40,718 bases of DNA from Mycobacterium sp. NS-7484 (GTDB taxonomy: Bacteria > Actinomycetota > Actinomycetes > Mycobacteriales > Mycobacteriaceae), in assembly GCF_001953975.1 (NCBI RefSeq), contig NZ_MBEJ01000016.1:1-40718 (forward strand). Direction: 5' to 3'. The position numbers and the translations under genes are program-made. Positions 18,084 through 26,250 of the stretch are shown here, piece after piece (position 1 is the stretch's first letter; each line of letters begins with the position of its first letter). The notes beneath the pieces are model-generated. The model had not been told where the DNA came from. It did no database searches and saw only the letters and a list, made by a program, of their open reading frames with translations.

Positions 18084-18851
18084 TCAACGGCTTCTGCGGG
18101 CGATGACGATCTGCGGCGAGGCCGGGCCGCCGCGCAGGTCGACCTCGATGGACGGGTCGGCATGGCGGGCCAGGCTGCGCAGGGCCGAGGGGCTGTAGGT
18201 GCGCAGTGAGCTGATCACCCCGTCGTGGGCAAACGGCAGTACCAGGGCGGCGGGCAGCATGGTGGCCAGCTGCAGCAGGTGCAGCGGCACCGGCGGTCGG
18301 GGCAGGTCGATGATCAACAGCGTCGTGGCCACCCGGGTGCCCTCGGCGAACACGCGGGCGGCCAGGGCCGGGCGCAGATGGTGAAAGGACAGGGCGAACA
18401 GCACCAGGTCGTAGCTGTCGTCGGCGGCGTCGATCGCGGTGGCGTCCATCTGCCGGACCTCGGCGCGGGGGTGGCTGCCGAGGTCGCTTTCGGCGATGCG
18501 GGCCACCGACTCGGCGTCGATGTCGGTGACGGTGACGCGGGCCGTCGGGTGATCGGCCAGCAGTTGCCGGGACACCCCGCCGTGGCCGGCGCCCAGTTCG
18601 AGGATGCGTGGATCGGGCACCTCGGCGACGAGATCGAGCGTGATCGCGGCGAACCGCTGATGGTTCTTGAAGAACCGGCCGGTCCAATCCAGTGCGCCGA
18701 TCACCTGGCGCTTGACCGACACGTCGACATCGTCGCGGTCCAGATACTCCTGCCGGTCGGTTTCCAGCAGCCGATCCAGGCACGACGCCCGGAACCCGCC
18801 CCTTGGCATCCGGTCGATATCGGTCGGCTCACGGTCCATGTAGGCCATCAT
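18084..18851 (-). CDS. Class I SAM-dependent methyltransferase, first gene of the lipid operon
   Basis: A 255-residue methyltransferase with motif I ILELGAGHGGVSRQLL (about residues 83-98), the acidic VTDIDAES motif, and MDATAIDAADDSYDLVLFALSFHHL for motifs II-III. The N-terminal region (about 75 residues) is polar and helical. A hydrophobic stretch LHLLQLATMLPAALVLPFA (about 200-218) near the C-terminus could contact the membrane. Start could be ATG 18851, 18848 or 18839. It is cotranscribed with the phosphatidyltransferase, CdsA-like and PlsC-like genes, so a phospholipid or its head group is the likely methyl acceptor (inference). It diverges from glpK across 55 bases. Confidence 0.87.
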   Translation of the reverse strand: MMAYMDREPTDIDRMPRGGFRASCLDRLLETDRQEYLDRDDVDVSVKRQVIGALDWTGRFFKNHQRFAAITLDLVAEVPDPRILELGAGHGGVSRQLLADHPTARVTVTDIDAESVARIAESDLGSHPRAEVRQMDATAIDAADDSYDLVLFALSFHHLRPALAARVFAEGTRVATTLLIIDLPRPPVPLHLLQLATMLPAALVLPFAHDGVISSLRTYSPSALRSLARHADPSIEVDLRGGPASPQIVIARRSR

Positions 18852-18906
18852 GGACGATTGCGACAGGTTCCCGGCACAGTAGTTCTACCTGTATGGAGGA
18901 AAGACG

Positions 18907-20421
18907 TTGGCCGACTTCGTAGCCGCGATCGACCAGGGCACCACCAGCACGCGCTGCATGATCTTCGATCACAGTGGTGCCGAGGTGGGGCGTCATCAGC
19001 TCGAACATGAGCAGATCCTGCCCAAGGCCGGGTGGGTGGAGCACAACCCGGTCGAGATCTGGGAACGCACCGCCGCGGCCATCATGACCGCGCTGAACAA
19101 GACCAACCTGTCCGCCGGTGACGTCGCGGCGCTGGGCATCACCAATCAGCGCGAGACCACCCTGGTCTGGAATCGGCACACCGGCCGTCCGTACCACAAC
19201 GCCATCGTCTGGCAGGACACCCGCACGGACCGCATCGCCGCCGCGCTGGACCGGGACGGCCGCGGCGACGTGATCCGGCGCAAGGCCGGATTGCCGCCGG
19301 CCACGTATTTCTCGGCGGGCAAGATCCAGTGGATCCTGGAGAACGTCGACGGCGTGCGGCGGGATGCGGAAAACGGTGACGCCATCTTCGGCACCGCCGA
19401 CAGTTGGGTGACCTGGAATCTGACCGGCGGCTACCGCGGCGGTGTGCACGTCACCGACGTCACCAACGCCAGCCGCACCATGCTGATGAACCTGGAAACC
19501 CTGGACTGGGATGACGAGCTGTTGTCGTTCTTCGACATTCCGCGTCAGATGCTGCCCGAGATCAAGCCGTCGTCATATCCGAAGTCGTTCGGGATCACCC
19601 GCGACGACGGGCCGCTGGCCGGGCAGGTGCCGGTGACCGGCATTCTGGGTGACCAGCAGGCCGCCATGGTGGGGCAGGTGTGCCTGGCCCCCGGTGAAGC
19701 CAAGAACACTTATGGCACCGGCAATTTCCTGCTGCTCAACACCGGCGAGAAGATCGTGCGCTCGTCCAACGGCTTGCTCACGACGGTGTGTTACCAGTTT
19801 GGAGATGCGAAACCCATTTACGCCCTTGAGGGTTCGATCGCGGTGACCGGCTCGGCGGTGCAGTGGCTGCGGGATCAACTGGGCATCATCAGCGGTGCGG
19901 CCCAGAGCGAGGCGCTGGCCCGGCAGGTCAGCGACAACGGTGGGGTGTACTTCGTACCCGCGTTCTCCGGGCTGTTCGCCCCGTACTGGCGTTCCGACGC
20001 CAGAGGCGTCATCGTCGGGCTGTCGCGGTACAACACCAACGCACACCTGGCCCGCGCCACCCTCGAGGCGATCTGCTATCAAAGTCGCGACGTGGTCGAG
20101 GCCATGGAGGCCGATTCCGGTGTGCACCTTGAGGTTTTGAAGGTCGACGGCGGCATCACCGCCAACACGCTGTGCATGCAGATCCAGGCCGACGTGCTCG
20201 GTGTCGAGGTGGTCAAGCCCGTGGTGGCCGAGACCACCGCGCTGGGTGCGGCGTATGCGGCCGGGCTCGCGGTCGGGTTCTGGGAGAGCCCCGAGGACCT
20301 ACGGGCCAACTGGCAGGAAGGCCAGCGCTGGAGCCCACAATGGGATGACCAGGCCCGGCAGTCCGGCTACGCCGGCTGGCGCAAAGCCGTTGAGCGCACG
20401 CTGGATTGGGTGGAGATCTAG
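18907..20421 (+). CDS. glpK: Glycerol kinase
   Basis: Phosphorylates glycerol to sn-glycerol 3-phosphate. The 504-residue protein has the FGGY kinase fold, with the N-terminal ATP loop [13 protein letters not shown] (residues 9-21), WQDTRTD with substrate contacts near residue 97, the GTGNFLLLN phosphate-2 segment, and the [13 protein letters not shown] and VDGGITAN motifs in the second half. The TTG at 18907 is supported by GGAGGA at 18895-18900, a 6-base gap, and the expected [15 protein letters not shown] start. No glycerol facilitator lies next to it. Its TAG stop shares the CTAG palindrome with the stop of the convergent gene. Confidence 0.96.
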   Translation: MADFVAAIDQGTTSTRCMIFDHSGAEVGRHQLEHEQILPKAGWVEHNPVEIWERTAAAIMTALNKTNLSAGDVAALGITNQRETTLVWNRHTGRPYHNAIVWQDTRTDRIAAALDRDGRGDVIRRKAGLPPATYFSAGKIQWILENVDGVRRDAENGDAIFGTADSWVTWNLTGGYRGGVHVTDVTNASRTMLMNLETLDWDDELLSFFDIPRQMLPEIKPSSYPKSFGITRDDGPLAGQVPVTGILGDQQAAMVGQVCLAPGEAKNTYGTGNFLLLNTGEKIVRSSNGLLTTVCYQFGDAKPIYALEGSIAVTGSAVQWLRDQLGIISGAAQSEALARQVSDNGGVYFVPAFSGLFAPYWRSDARGVIVGLSRYNTNAHLARATLEAICYQSRDVVEAMEADSGVHLEVLKVDGGITANTLCMQIQADVLGVEVVKPVVAETTALGAAYAAGLAVGFWESPEDLRANWQEGQRWSPQWDDQARQSGYAGWRKAVERTLDWVEI

Positions 20422-21101
20422 CGAGTAACCGAGATCTGACACGTCGTCAGAATGGACTTGAGTTCGTTCTGATACTGCGTACCGAGCAACGCGTGGTCGG
20501 CCTTGCGGCCACTGCCGGCCGCATCGACGATCTGTCCTGCGAGCTCACCCATCCGGTGTGCGTGCTGGGCGACCTCGCCTTTGGTCACCTGGTCGGCCTG
20601 CTCGCGGATGATCTTGGCCCAGTCCTGGTAGTCACCGGCCGTCGGTCCCTGGTTGGGGCCGACGGCCGGCATGAGGGCGCCGGTACTCACCAGGCTGGAC
20701 TGCACGAGCGGATCGACCTGGCGGCAACCTGCGCTCCGGACGTAGGTGAGGGCCGTCGAGCCCACCACCGCCAGGACCGCCGAGAGAGCCGCGGCCGTCG
20801 CGATGGCCTGGATCTTCGGCTCGGCGTCGGGGACCCGGCGCCGCCACATCACGTGGGCGAGTACGACGGCGGCGACCCCGACCGCGGCCATCACGACCGC
20901 CTGCCACAAGCTCCCGACCCCAGAGGCCGAGCCGGTGGCGCCCATCGTCGCGACCGCCGCGAGCAGGACCAATAACCACTGCCAGATGCCGCGCCGGCGC
21001 TCATAGGCGTCGACATCACGGAATTCGAGTCCGATGACGGCGCCGGCTGCGGTCAATACTGCGACGAGCGCCGGTACGACGACGGCGACGAGACTGTCCA
21101 C
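20418..21101 (-). CDS. Membrane protein of unknown function
   Basis: A 227-residue protein with four hydrophobic helices (about 3-25, 38-56, 64-84 and 95-115), followed by a 110-residue soluble tail with two Cys (SAGCRQVD and LTTCQISV, the latter near the end) and a helical central part. No family is recognised. ATG 21101 is the obvious start. It ends in the CTAG shared with glpK and is preceded by a strong hairpin (21184-21234), so it is probably a single-gene unit. Codon use looks like its neighbours. Confidence 0.7.
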   Translation of the reverse strand: MDSLVAVVVPALVAVLTAAGAVIGLEFRDVDAYERRRGIWQWLLVLLAAVATMGATGSASGVGSLWQAVVMAAVGVAAVVLAHVMWRRRVPDAEPKIQAIATAAALSAVLAVVGSTALTYVRSAGCRQVDPLVQSSLVSTGALMPAVGPNQGPTAGDYQDWAKIIREQADQVTKGEVAQHAHRMGELAGQIVDAAGSGRKADHALLGTQYQNELKSILTTCQISVTR

Positions 21102-21183
21102 GAGGGCAGCCTACGGGGTGGCCCAAACCGGCCGGATTCGTTGACGGCTGCCGCTGGTGTATCGCGTTCTAGTTCGGGGCCGG

Positions 21184-21234
21184 CTCTATGTGGAGGATTA
21201 CGGTCAGTATTGAGCAGTAACCCGCCACATAGAG
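21184..21234. terminator. Hairpin terminator after the PadR operon
   Basis: CTCTATGTGG (21184-21193) pairs with CCACATAGAG (21225-21234), and an inner GATTAC/GTAACC pairing continues the stem around a loop of about 15 bases. It lies between the PadR stop (21301) and the start of the unknown membrane gene (21101), both on the minus strand. The rest of this 199-base gap shows nothing else certain. Confidence 0.65.
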
Positions 21235-21300
21235 TCTGTCTAAGCATCGTGAATAGCATTGCGCCTCACCTGTTCGCGCGAACAAGCGAGCTAGCCGCGG

Positions 21301-22038
21301 CTACTCCTCGGCCAGGACCTGGTAGATCTCGCGGCGGGCGTTGTTGACGATGTCGAGGATGCGTTGGCGCTGCTCCTCGGTGGCGGCATAGGCCGACTGA
21401 CCGACGGCCGTCATCAGCTGCGCGGCGGCCCCGTGCAGGTTCTGGTGGCCGGGGGTCTCGTCTTCCTGATCCGCCAAAATCTGCTCCCACGGCGGGGTGT
21501 CGATCTCGGCGGCGGCCTGACGGCCCTCTGCCGTCAACTCGAAAGTCTTCTTGCTGCCCTCGGTTTCGGCCGGGGCAATCAGGCCCTCGTCGACCAGCAG
21601 TTGCAGGGTCGGGTACACCGAGCCGGGGCTCGGCTTCCACAGGTTGTTGCTGCGGGCGGCGATCTCCTGCGTCATCTCATAGCCGTGCATGGGCCGCTCG
21701 GCCAGCAGGGTCAGGATGGCGGCACGGACGTCACCGCGGCGGCCCCGTCGGCCACCCCGGCCGCCGCGACCCCGCGGGCCACCGAAAGGTCCGCCGAACG
21801 GTCCGCCGCCGAAGGGGCCCGGACCGAAGCCGAAGCCGAAGCCGCCGCGCGGTTCGAATCCGGACCCGGCCTGGCAGGTGGGATCGATGCGTTGCTCGCG
21901 GGCGGCGTGGGCCTGGGCGCGCATCTGGTCACGGAGATCGCGACGGGCGGTGCGGGCCTGGCGGAACATGGCGCGGGCTTCTTCGCGGCCAAAGGGCACG
22001 AATCCGAAGCCGCCTGGTGGGTTGAATGGGTTGGTCAT
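21301..22038 (-). CDS. PadR-family regulator with a Gly/Arg-rich N-terminal extension
   Basis: A 245-residue regulator. Residues 1-65 are a charged helical extension (Arg/Ala-rich, FREEARAMFRQARTARR-like), 66-102 are a Gly/Phe/Pro/Arg low-complexity stretch ending in GRGGRGGRRGRRG, and 103-180 are a PadR winged helix (GDVRAAILTLLAERPMHGYEMTQEI, PGSVYPTLQLLVDEGLI). The C-terminal helix is probably for dimerisation. Most PadR proteins lack the long N-terminal part. ATG 22038 is clear. It lies downstream of the second PadR gene on the same strand, with palindromes in the 69-base gap that probably bind one of the two. Ligand unknown. Confidence 0.9.
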   Translation of the reverse strand: MTNPFNPPGGFGFVPFGREEARAMFRQARTARRDLRDQMRAQAHAAREQRIDPTCQAGSGFEPRGGFGFGFGPGPFGGGPFGGPFGGPRGRGGRGGRRGRRGDVRAAILTLLAERPMHGYEMTQEIAARSNNLWKPSPGSVYPTLQLLVDEGLIAPAETEGSKKTFELTAEGRQAAAEIDTPPWEQILADQEDETPGHQNLHGAAAQLMTAVGQSAYAATEEQRQRILDIVNNARREIYQVLAEE

Positions 22039-22093
22039 TGGAATGACTCCTTCGTTGTCGTAGGGAGCGCGGTGCGCGCTTCCGATGCGTCAA

Positions 22094-22124
22094 CGATATA
22101 TCGGGATCTATCGCTTGTCGATAG
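22094..22124. promoter_or_regulatory. Paired palindromes, probable PadR operator
   Basis: CGATATATCG (22094-22103) is a perfect palindrome, and CTATCG-CTTGT-CGATAG (22108-22124) is a perfect 6-bp inverted repeat. ATAT/CGAT palindromes are the usual PadR-type operator. The second overlaps the stop of the upstream PadR gene. It would control the 245-residue PadR gene that starts at 22038. Confidence 0.65.
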
Positions 22125-22623
22125 TCTTCGTGAGCCACCGGGCCCACTCGGCCTGCATGGTGTTGAGGCGCAGGCCGTATTCCAGGACGGCGTGCCCGTA
22201 GAGGTCGTCGGCATCGGGCCAGGGGATGGATGCCTCCAGTTCTTTGAGGCGTGCGACTTCGGCGTCGGCGTGCGCGGCCATTGCCTCCAGGTGGGCGAGT
22301 GCCAGCTCACGGGGTATTTCGCCGAGCAGGAACAACCGCAGCAGGGCGGCGCTGCGCTCGGGTGGGTCGTCGGCGGGGTGGGTGATCCAGTGCTGCAACT
22401 CGCTGCGGCCGGCGGGCGTGATCCGGTACTCCTTGCGGCCGCGTGGCCCGACGGCCGAGACCTCGATCAGGCCGGCGTCGGCGAGCTTGTTGAGCTCGCC
22501 GTACAGCTGGCTCTGGGTGGCCGGCCAGACGTTGGCCATCGACTTCTCGAACCGCTTGAGCAGGTCGTACCCGCTGCCCGGGTGCTGTGCCAACAGGCCA
22601 AGTGTCGCCGTCCGCAGACTCAT
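22108..22623 (-). CDS. PadR-family transcriptional regulator
   Basis: A 171-residue typical two-domain PadR protein. The winged helix is at residues 1-85 (MSLRTATLGLLAQHPGSGYD, QSQLYGELNKLADAGLI, GRKEYRITPAGRSEL) and the helical Vir_C-like dimer domain is at 95-171. Start ATG 22623 sits about 7 bases after a possible -10 (TAGACT read on the minus strand), suggesting a leaderless message. It is divergent from the carotenoid oxygenase gene, which it is therefore likely to control, together with itself. Inducer unknown. Confidence 0.91.
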   Translation of the reverse strand: MSLRTATLGLLAQHPGSGYDLLKRFEKSMANVWPATQSQLYGELNKLADAGLIEVSAVGPRGRKEYRITPAGRSELQHWITHPADDPPERSAALLRLFLLGEIPRELALAHLEAMAAHADAEVARLKELEASIPWPDADDLYGHAVLEYGLRLNTMQAEWARWLTKTIDKR

Positions 22624-22646
22624 GAGGGCAGTCTACAGTCCACTAT

Positions 22647-22656
22647 TGACATGTCA
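22647..22656. promoter_or_regulatory. Palindrome in the PadR/oxygenase divergent promoter
   Basis: TGACATGTCA is a perfect 10-bp palindrome in the 57-base gap between the divergent PadR (start 22623) and oxygenase (start 22681) genes. It overlaps TTGACA (22646-22651, plus strand) and, on the minus strand, a CTGACA -35 located 16 bases from TAGACT. A regulator bound here could affect both genes. Confidence 0.55.
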
Positions 22657-22680
22657 GTTTTGGAATGTCACCGTGAATGC

Positions 22681-24006
22681 ATGACTTCCGCACTGCCCAT
22701 CGGTCAAACCGACTTCTTCCGGCGCGGCAATTACGCGCCCGTCGCCGACGAACTCACCGAATACGACCTGCCCGTCGATGGCGCGATTCCCGCCGAACTC
22801 GACGGCTGGTACCTGCGAAACGGGCCCAACCCGCGCCAGGCGGGGCAGCACTGGTTCACCGGCGACGGAATGATCCACGGTGTCCGCATCGAGAACGGCG
22901 CGGTCAAGTGGTACCGCAACCGCTGGGTGCGCACCGACAGCTTCATCGAGGACTTCCGGTTGTACAACGCCGACGGCACCCGCAACCTGCGCGCCTCCGT
23001 CGCCAACACCCACGTCGTCAACCACGCGGGCAAGACCCTGGCGCTGGTGGAATCCTCACTGCCCTACGAGATCACCAACGACCTGGAAACCGTGGGCGCC
23101 TACGACTTCGGCGGCAAGCTCGTCGACTCGATGACCGCGCATCCCAAGATCTGCCCGACGACCGGCGAGCTGCACTTCTTCTCCTACGGCAGCATCTTCG
23201 AGCCCTACGTCACCTACCACCGGGCCGACGCCGATGGCGACCTGATCGTCAACCGACCGGTGGATGTCAAGGCGCACACCATGATGCACGACTTCGCGAT
23301 GACCGCGAGCCACGTCATCTTCATGGATCTGCCGGTGGTCTTCGACCTGGACGTCGCAGTGGCCGAGGGCGAAAGCGGCATGCCCTACCGCTGGAGCGAT
23401 GACTACGGTGCCCGGTTCGGTGTGCTGCGTCGCGACGATCCGGACGCCTCGATCCGGTGGTTCGACATCGATCCGTGCTACGTGTTCCACGTCGTGAATA
23501 GTTACGAGGCAACGCCTCCGAATGACAATTCGATTGTGCTGCAGGCGGTTCGATACTCCGAGATGTGGCGCAATAACGGTGGTTTCGATGTCGAAGGCAA
23601 GCTGTGGGAGTGGCGGATCGACCTGGCGGCCGGAACCGTCCGCGAACGCCAGCTCGACGAACTCGGGGTCGAGTTCCCCCGCATCGATGATCGGCTGGCC
23701 GGTCTGCCTGCCAAGTACTCGGTGTCCGTCGCGGACAAGGCCTGGATCCGCTACGACCTGCGCACTGGTGCAGGCGTCCGTCACGAGCTCGGCTCCGGCG
23801 GACCGGGGGAGGCGGTGTTCGTGCCCGGGGCGGGCCAGGCCGACGAGAGCAATGGCTTTTACCTCGGCTATGTCTACAACCCGGAGCGCGACGGCAGCGA
23901 CCTGGTGATCCTGGATGCGTCCGACTTCTCCGGAAAGCCCGTGGCGACCATCAAACTGCCGCAGCGTGTGCCCTACGGGTTCCACGGGAACTGGATCAGC
24001 GCCTGA
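22681..24006 (+). CDS. Carotenoid cleavage oxygenase family protein
   Basis: A 441-residue iron(II) dioxygenase of the RPE65/lignostilbene/apocarotenoid family, which splits C=C bonds of carotenoids or stilbenes with O2. The four iron-binding histidines are visible as His154 (TAHPK), His203 (MMHDF), His270 (YVFHVVNSYE) and His435 (YGFHGNW). The NGPNP block near residue 48 is also typical. Start ATG 22681 (MTSALPIGQTDFF) is the only sensible one; the frame stays open far upstream but overlaps the PadR genes. The substrate (carotenoid, lignostilbene or other) cannot be told. It is divergent from a PadR regulator, a type that often senses phenolic compounds, which hints at an aromatic-stilbene substrate (inference). 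Confidence 0.92.
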   Translation: MTSALPIGQTDFFRRGNYAPVADELTEYDLPVDGAIPAELDGWYLRNGPNPRQAGQHWFTGDGMIHGVRIENGAVKWYRNRWVRTDSFIEDFRLYNADGTRNLRASVANTHVVNHAGKTLALVESSLPYEITNDLETVGAYDFGGKLVDSMTAHPKICPTTGELHFFSYGSIFEPYVTYHRADADGDLIVNRPVDVKAHTMMHDFAMTASHVIFMDLPVVFDLDVAVAEGESGMPYRWSDDYGARFGVLRRDDPDASIRWFDIDPCYVFHVVNSYEATPPNDNSIVLQAVRYSEMWRNNGGFDVEGKLWEWRIDLAAGTVRERQLDELGVEFPRIDDRLAGLPAKYSVSVADKAWIRYDLRTGAGVRHELGSGGPGEAVFVPGAGQADESNGFYLGYVYNPERDGSDLVILDASDFSGKPVATIKLPQRVPYGFHGNWISA

Positions 24007-24011
24007 ACTCC

Positions 24012-24072
24012 CGCGAAAGTGACGCTATGGTCGTTACGCGTCGAAAGTTACGACCACAGCGTCACTTTCGCG
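24012..24072. terminator. 26-bp bidirectional terminator hairpin
   Basis: Arms 24012-24037 and 24047-24072 match at 24 of 26 positions around a 9-base loop. It fills the gap between the convergent oxygenase and MFS genes, so it probably terminates both. Confidence 0.85.
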
Positions 24073-24073
24073 A

Positions 24074-25588
24074 TCACCCCCTGCGAAATGCCGTCGCCAC
24101 GATCCCGGCGGCCGCCAATGCCAGCACTGCCGCGATGATCGCCGTGGGCGCGATACCCGAATCGAACGCCGTGCGGGCCGACTCCAGCAGCTGGGCGGAG
24201 GTCGCCGCAGGCACGTCTGCCGCCACCGAAACCGCCCCGCCGATGCTCTCACCGGCGTCGGCGGCCTGCGTCGGGGTCAACCCCGCCGGCACCTGAATGT
24301 TGTTGCGGTAGAACGCCGTGAAGATCGTGCCCAGCGTCGCGGTGCCCACCACTGCGCCGAGCTCGTAGGCCGTCTCCGAGACAGCCGATGCCGCACCGGC
24401 TTTGGCGGCCGGAACGGACGCGACGATCGTGTCGTTGGACACCGTCTGCGAGATGCCCACGCCGAGTTCGAGCACGACGAAGGACACGATCACCGCGACC
24501 ACCGAGAGATCGTGGCGGAACAGCAGGATCAGGAGGAACCCGGCCGCCACGAAAATCAGCCCGGTGATCATCAACGTCTGCGGGGCAAAACGTTTCGCGG
24601 CCTGGACCACCGCGATGCCGGCGATCATCGACACCACCGCACCGGGCAGCGTCACCAGACCCGCGGTCAACGGCGACAGAGCCAGCACCAGTTGCAGGTG
24701 CTGCGAGATGAAGAAGATGAACCCGATCAACCCCACGATGGACAGGAAGTTCGCCAGGATCGACGAGCTGAAGGGTCCGTAGGAGAACAGCCCGATGTCG
24801 AGCATCGGGGTGGCGCTGCGCCGCTGCCGGCGAACGAACAGCGCCGCTGAGCCGATACCGGCGACGAACGCCGCCGCGACGACGACGGAGAAGCCGTCAT
24901 GGGCAGCGGTTTTGATCGCCCAGACGAACGGCAGCATCGCGGTGAAGGACAACACCACGCTGGTCAGATCGAGCGGGCCGGGATTGGGGTCACGCGATTC
25001 GGGCACCAGCTTGGGACCCAGGATCAGCAGCGGAAGCAGGATCGGTACGGCCACCAAAAAGACCGAGCCCCAATGGAAATGCTGCAGCAGCGCACCGCCG
25101 ACGATCGGACCCAGGGTCGATCCGGCGGTGAAGCAGGAGGCCCAGATCGCGATCGCGAGCCGGCGGGCCGACGCGTCGGTGAAGATGTTGCGGATCAGCG
25201 ACAGCGTCGACGGCATCAGCATGGCGCCGAACACGCCGAGCACGGCGCGCGCGAGCACCAGGTGCTGAGCACTCGGCGCAAACGCGGCCGCGACGGACAT
25301 CACCGCGAAACCGGTGGCGCCGATCAACAGCAGCCGCCGCCGGCCGAACCGGTCGCCGAGACCACCCATGGCGACCAGCAGCGCAGCCAACACCAGGGAG
25401 TACACGTCGACGATCCAGAGTTGGGTGGAGGCCGGGGGCCGGAAATCCTCGGCGATCGACGGCAGCGCGAACGCCAGCACGGTGTTGTCGATCGCGATCA
25501 ACAGCACCGGCAGCGTCAGGACGGCCAGGGCCAGCCAGGCGCGTTTGGGGGTGGTGGTCGACGGCGAGCCGTCGAGGCGGGTGGACAT
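24074..25588 (-). CDS. MFS drug-efflux transporter, DHA2 (14-helix) type
   Basis: A 504-residue proton-driven exporter with about fourteen hydrophobic segments, as in EmrB/QacA-like proteins. Motif A is seen as GGLGDRFGRRRLLL after helix 2, with motif C-like residues further on (GSTLGPIVGGALLQ). ATG 25588 (MSTRLDGSPST) follows the TetR gene by 24 bases on the same strand, so the pair is an operon, and the regulator probably represses it. Substrate unknown; likely a toxic or drug-like compound. Confidence 0.92.
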   Translation of the reverse strand: MSTRLDGSPSTTTPKRAWLALAVLTLPVLLIAIDNTVLAFALPSIAEDFRPPASTQLWIVDVYSLVLAALLVAMGGLGDRFGRRRLLLIGATGFAVMSVAAAFAPSAQHLVLARAVLGVFGAMLMPSTLSLIRNIFTDASARRLAIAIWASCFTAGSTLGPIVGGALLQHFHWGSVFLVAVPILLPLLILGPKLVPESRDPNPGPLDLTSVVLSFTAMLPFVWAIKTAAHDGFSVVVAAAFVAGIGSAALFVRRQRRSATPMLDIGLFSYGPFSSSILANFLSIVGLIGFIFFISQHLQLVLALSPLTAGLVTLPGAVVSMIAGIAVVQAAKRFAPQTLMITGLIFVAAGFLLILLFRHDLSVVAVIVSFVVLELGVGISQTVSNDTIVASVPAAKAGAASAVSETAYELGAVVGTATLGTIFTAFYRNNIQVPAGLTPTQAADAGESIGGAVSVAADVPAATSAQLLESARTAFDSGIAPTAIIAAVLALAAAGIVATAFRRG

Positions 25589-25612
25589 TCGAGGAGCTCC
25601 AGAAGAGTGGGG

Positions 25613-26197
25613 TCAGCCGCGCGGGAGATGCACGGTGCCCGCGGTGAGGCTGGTCATGATGGCGTCGACGATTTGATGGCGCGGGGTGCCGTCCTGCTTG
25701 GCGGCTTCATAGCCGGCATCCAGCAGGGCCCAGAACACGCGGCGGGCCCAGCCGGGCGGGTACGGCGGGTACTCGGGCCGGTCCACCGAGGCTCGGTTGA
25801 GTACCTCGACGATGGCCTCGTCGCCGGTGTCGAGGTGCGCCGCCAGTTCACGGTCGGCCAGGATCGACGGCTCGCTGTAGACGAACAGCACGATCGGGCC
25901 CAGGTCGAGTTGGCTCTCGACCACGCGGCGCAGCGCGTCGTAGGCCGGCCCATGCGTGGGATCCGCACGATCGATGGCCGCGTTGCTGAGTTCGTGCACG
26001 TGGCGGGCCAGGGCGCGCAACAGGTCCGTGCGTTCCGGGTAGTACCGGTGCACCGTGCTGCGGCCGACGTCGGCGGCGGTGGCGATGTCGGTCAGTGACG
26101 CCGACGGATTGTCGGCCAGCGCCGTCATGGCGGCATCGAGGATCGCCCTGCGGGTGCGTTCCCGCGCCCCGCTATGCACCACTGCCGAACTGGTCAT
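25613..26197 (-). CDS. TetR-family repressor of the adjacent efflux gene
   Basis: A 194-residue regulator. Residues 10-60 form the TetR DNA-binding domain (REERTRRAILDAAM-like start, LTDIATAADVGRSTVHRYYPERTDLL helix-turn-helix). The C-terminal region (about 70-194) is the ligand/dimer domain, with DPTHGPAYDALRRVVESQLDLG and PEYPPYPPGWARRVFW. Start ATG 26197 (MTSSAVVHSG) is chosen; a frame extending to 26575 has no domain support. A palindrome at 26228-26245 lies 30 bases upstream. It is followed by the MFS gene 24 bases on. Confidence 0.92.
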   Translation of the reverse strand: MTSSAVVHSGARERTRRAILDAAMTALADNPSASLTDIATAADVGRSTVHRYYPERTDLLRALARHVHELSNAAIDRADPTHGPAYDALRRVVESQLDLGPIVLFVYSEPSILADRELAAHLDTGDEAIVEVLNRASVDRPEYPPYPPGWARRVFWALLDAGYEAAKQDGTPRHQIVDAIMTSLTAGTVHLPRG

Positions 26198-26227
26198 GCG
26201 TGAAAATCTAACATATCTGGGCCAAAA

Positions 26228-26245
26228 TGAGACAGTGATGTCCCA
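26228..26245. promoter_or_regulatory. Candidate TetR operator
   Basis: TGAGACA-GTGA-TGTCCCA (26228-26245) is a palindrome with 6 of 7 base pairs matching. It is 31 bases before the TetR start and would overlap its promoter region. This makes it a plausible autoregulatory site, but binding is not shown. Confidence 0.45.
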
Positions 26246-26250
26246 CAGAT

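Noticed and set aside
18852..18906. A glycerol riboswitch or attenuator before glpK
   Set aside because: The gap is only 55 bases, with a partial GTAGTTCTAC palindrome but no recognisable riboswitch fold.
21364..22680. Long open plus-strand frame upstream of the carotenoid oxygenase
   Set aside because: It runs antisense to two well-supported PadR genes and has low-complexity, unrelated composition; ATG 22681 is the oxygenase start.
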